Of a stretch of 7,635 bases of DNA, positions 5,607 to 7,635 are shown piece by piece (positions within the stretch are counted from its first letter, which is position 1; every line of letters starts with the position of its first letter). The translations under genes and the position numbers were made by a program. This DNA is from Candidatus Bathyarchaeota archaeon (GTDB lineage: Archaea; Thermoproteota; Bathyarchaeia; TCS64): contig WJIV01000302.1 in the NCBI GenBank assembly GCA_014730055.1, forward strand, positions 1-7,635, given 5' to 3'. A model generated the notes under the pieces. That model saw only the letters and a program-made list of their open reading frames with translations, searched no databases and had not been told where the DNA came from.

Positions 5607-7555
5607 ACTCCTATTTGTTCTCTATTTTCAATGCCCTCTGCTCCCAAGATGCTTTGTAAAGGAGATTCTGTTGGCAGGTTCTGATCTATTGTTTCTAATC
5701 CTCCTTGTCCCGCTTTCCTCACATACTTCTCCGGAGCGTCTTTTGTTTTGTCATATACGCCCAATAGAAGGTCTTTATAGATAGATTCTTGGTCTGCCAT
5801 AGGGTTTTGTATAGCTCTGTCGTATTCTTCCAATGCAAGGGCTCTCTGGACGTTTTCCGATGGTGGAAACATTATGTCAGGTGAAACCTTGAACTTATAC
5901 TTCCTTTTTCTAAATAATTCAGGATTGACTTGCACTATTTGCTTGTTTGATTCAAGACCCCCTTCTCTTTCAAGCAATTCGTATCCTTTCTTTTTCTTTT
6001 CTTCTTCTGTTTTAGGGATTTCTTCATTCTTGAACTCAATTGTCTTTGTTCCGCCCTTTTCACTCTTTTCTGGTATTATAAACGTTCTGTATTTAAGCAT
6101 TTCCTTGCCAGATCCTATTTGTTGTAGATCTCCTACTGTTAAATGTTGCAATATGTCATTTGCCATTAGCTCTCCTATGTCTTGTATTAAAAAGCCCATC
6201 ATTCTACCGAATAATCCCAGCTGTATCCTTGCGTTTTGTTCTAATCTGCTTATTTCAAACGCAGTTTGAGATCCTGATCGTGGTATTCCCATTTGCAAGG
6301 GATCTTGCGATGCCTCGTTCATTGAATCTTCTATCTTTTCAATCATAGCCCTTCCTTCATTTAGATTGGCATTTGTGTTTATTCCTTCTATTTTGGTGTC
6401 TGGGTTTTCAAATGCAGTTACAACTCCCGGCATTATTATTCCAGCATCTATATTTTCAGCGCCTATTACGCTTAGAGGTGGCATAATCTTTAAATATGTG
6501 CCATCAATAACCATTCTGTATAGAGTGTCTATTACGTCTTGTTCTGGTGCTAATTTAAATGCCAATGACTTGTAGTAGAAAAATCTACCCTCATCAATCA
6601 GCTCATATCCTGTCTTAGCAAATGGATATCTCTTGTCTTTTCTTGGATTTGCTCTGTCTGGATCTGTTACCAATACTCCATTTACAAAAACTATTTCCAA
6701 GTCAATTTGCCTATTGTAATAAACTACTTCTTCTACAAGTCTTTCACCTAATTCTTCATCATATTGCTCATAGAATGTATCTTGATCATCGCCAAGCATT
6801 ATCTGAATGCCGGGTCTTACGTATTTTTTAAAGTTTTCGCTATCTCTATATTTGATTTGAGCTGTTGAGTAGTCAATTACTCTTCTCCATATTAAAAATC
6901 CCTGCTTTTGTATGTCGTGTTCGTATATATTCTCTATAAAAAGCTCATCTACTGGCACTAAACTTATCTTTTCACCTGAAAATACCTCATCATCAATCTC
7001 TGTTTCCTCTCTTTTCCCGTTAGGCATAGTCAATTTTACCTTTCTTTTGGCCTTTCTATTCTCTATATGCATAATAACCGCTGGATTTACCAATGCGGCT
7101 ATTACTCCGTATAAAAACATTTTGTCATAACCTGCCTGATTAGCAGTCCATTCCATTAAATCCCTCATTACCATTCCAGATGCCTGATCTTCTTCATCGT
7201 TTTCGTTTTGAGCAAATACCTTTGGGAATAGGTTGCCACCAACAAGATGAGCTGCAACGGATATTGCTCTATTTCTGGTTAAAGGCCTGACTGCTGTACT
7301 TCTCCATTCTTCATCTGGATTGTCAGGCGAATCAGGTTCAAAGTTATTGAAAACCATCTGATCCCTGCTTTGTCTTTGAGTTAATGTAAGATTATTAAAC
7401 TCTCTATATGAGTTATCCATTATCTGCTTTCCGTGTTTAAAGTCCTCAAAGACCTGCTTTCTGATCTTTAAGGTTTCGTCGTTTGGATTATAATCAGATG
7501 CTTGGTTTAAAATATTGTGTTGCTTATCAACTTCTAATTTACAATTTATAATCAT
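5603..7555 (-). CDS. Portal protein (head-tail connector at the packaging vertex)
   Basis: The 650-residue protein would form the dodecameric ring through which terminase packages DNA and to which the tail attaches. A long N-terminal region contains YREFNNLTLTQRQSRDQM (50-67) and WRSTAVRPLTRNRAISVAAHLVG (84-106). The wing/stem region includes SLVPVDELFIENIYEHDIQK (198-217). The most diagnostic segment is DPLQMGIPRSGSQTAFEISRLEQNARIQLGLFGRMMGFLIQDIGELM (418-464), the 'G…TAxEI…xxNARxxLGxxxxxxxxxxIxxL' long helix typical of large podovirus/P22-style portals. The C-terminal part carries a charged insertion EEIPKTEEEKKKKGYELLER (511-530) and then a conserved-looking KFKVSPDIMFPPSENVQRALALEEYDRAI stretch (554-582). 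About 650 residues suits the larger portal class. The ATG overlaps the previous stop as ATGA; the next in-frame Met (46) would remove part of the N-terminus. The assignment to a specific portal family is not resolved. Confidence 0.9.
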   Translation of the reverse strand: MIINCKLEVDKQHNILNQASDYNPNDETLKIRKQVFEDFKHGKQIMDNSYREFNNLTLTQRQSRDQMVFNNFEPDSPDNPDEEWRSTAVRPLTRNRAISVAAHLVGGNLFPKVFAQNENDEEDQASGMVMRDLMEWTANQAGYDKMFLYGVIAALVNPAVIMHIENRKAKRKVKLTMPNGKREETEIDDEVFSGEKISLVPVDELFIENIYEHDIQKQGFLIWRRVIDYSTAQIKYRDSENFKKYVRPGIQIMLGDDQDTFYEQYDEELGERLVEEVVYYNRQIDLEIVFVNGVLVTDPDRANPRKDKRYPFAKTGYELIDEGRFFYYKSLAFKLAPEQDVIDTLYRMVIDGTYLKIMPPLSVIGAENIDAGIIMPGVVTAFENPDTKIEGINTNANLNEGRAMIEKIEDSMNEASQDPLQMGIPRSGSQTAFEISRLEQNARIQLGLFGRMMGFLIQDIGELMANDILQHLTVGDLQQIGSGKEMLKYRTFIIPEKSEKGGTKTIEFKNEEIPKTEEEKKKKGYELLEREGGLESNKQIVQVNPELFRKRKYKFKVSPDIMFPPSENVQRALALEEYDRAIQNPMADQESIYKDLLLGVYDKTKDAPEKYVRKAGQGGLETIDQNLPTESPLQSILGAEGIENREQIGV

Positions 7556-7635
7556 TTTTTTGATTTTTTGGCTCTATAGGCTCTGTAAGCCCTATTCGCC
7601 GATGCCTTAGTTTTATATTTACACTTACTGCCCCC
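7552..7635 (-). CDS. C-terminal end of an upstream gene (basic tail, identity unknown)
   Basis: Reading from the high-coordinate edge, 27 codons are open before a TGA at 7554-7552, which overlaps the portal ATG as ATGA. The peptide GGSKCKYKTKASANRAYRAY followed by RAKKSKK is very basic with a repeated RAY. The overlap geometry, identical to that between the portal and the next gene, supports a real coding end. The start and body are outside the window. In phage head modules the gene before the portal is often the large terminase or a small accessory protein, but nothing in these 27 residues identifies it. Confidence 0.5.
   Translation of the reverse strand, partial: GGSKCKYKTKASANRAYRAYRAKKSKK

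Noticed and set aside
5398..5784. 128-codon plus-strand open frame with hydrophobic content.
   Set aside because: It spans the portal and 121-residue genes in antisense. The apparent hydrophobicity comes from complementing Lys/Glu-rich codons.
5874..6269. 131-codon plus-strand open frame antisense to the portal gene.
   Set aside because: It is antisense to a well supported portal and rich in Phe, Ser, Leu and Ile as expected from the complement of an AT-rich gene; no domain or leader was seen.

Overview
The window is a compact run of nine co-directional genes, all on the minus strand, so transcription runs from high to low coordinates. It is the head-morphogenesis block of a tailed double-stranded DNA phage or prophage, followed by a set of unusual surface-type proteins. 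The order in transcription is: end of an unidentified basic protein (window edge, 7552-7635), portal (5603-7555), a small conserved-looking basic protein (5241-5606), scaffold-like protein (4492-5205), decoration-like protein (3960-4463), major capsid protein (3024-3953), then four proteins (2434-3003, 1581-2321, 715-1575, 1-712) built from membrane-anchor segments, beta-rich fibre or appendage domains and low-complexity spacers. The last gene runs off the low-coordinate edge. A terminase would be expected beyond the high-coordinate edge, but it is not in view.

The first half is orthodox: portal, scaffold, decoration protein and HK97-fold capsid protein are the parts needed to build a procapsid. 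Junctions are tight (two ATGA overlaps, others 2 to 35 bases), as expected for one polycistronic late transcript. The one exception is a 112-base gap between the 189-residue and 246-residue genes. It carries an 11-bp stem-loop whose G-U pair is formed only in the minus-strand RNA.

The second half is the unusual part. Instead of recognisable head-tail connector and tail-tube genes, the capsid gene is followed by three proteins that each open with a single N-terminal hydrophobic helix preceded by Lys-x-[Ile/Leu]-Tyr-[Leu/Phe], fused to three different beta-rich exodomains. Between the second and third lies a 286-residue protein with a perfectly periodic eight-unit Pro-x-[Ile/Val]-x-hydrophobic pentapeptide spacer and a C-terminal fibre-type domain. 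A membrane-anchored or exported appendage cassette is the most interesting hypothesis here.

The host cannot be named from the sequence. The DNA is AT-rich by eye. Almost no gene has a Shine-Dalgarno sequence at a useful distance; leaders are instead mostly A-rich, or A- and C-rich. That fits Bacteroidota or another lineage with SD-independent initiation, and some of the protein styles recall metagenomic phage contigs. No tRNA, rRNA, CRISPR array, insertion sequence, integrase or attachment site was seen. No stretch of more than 300 bases lacks a gene.
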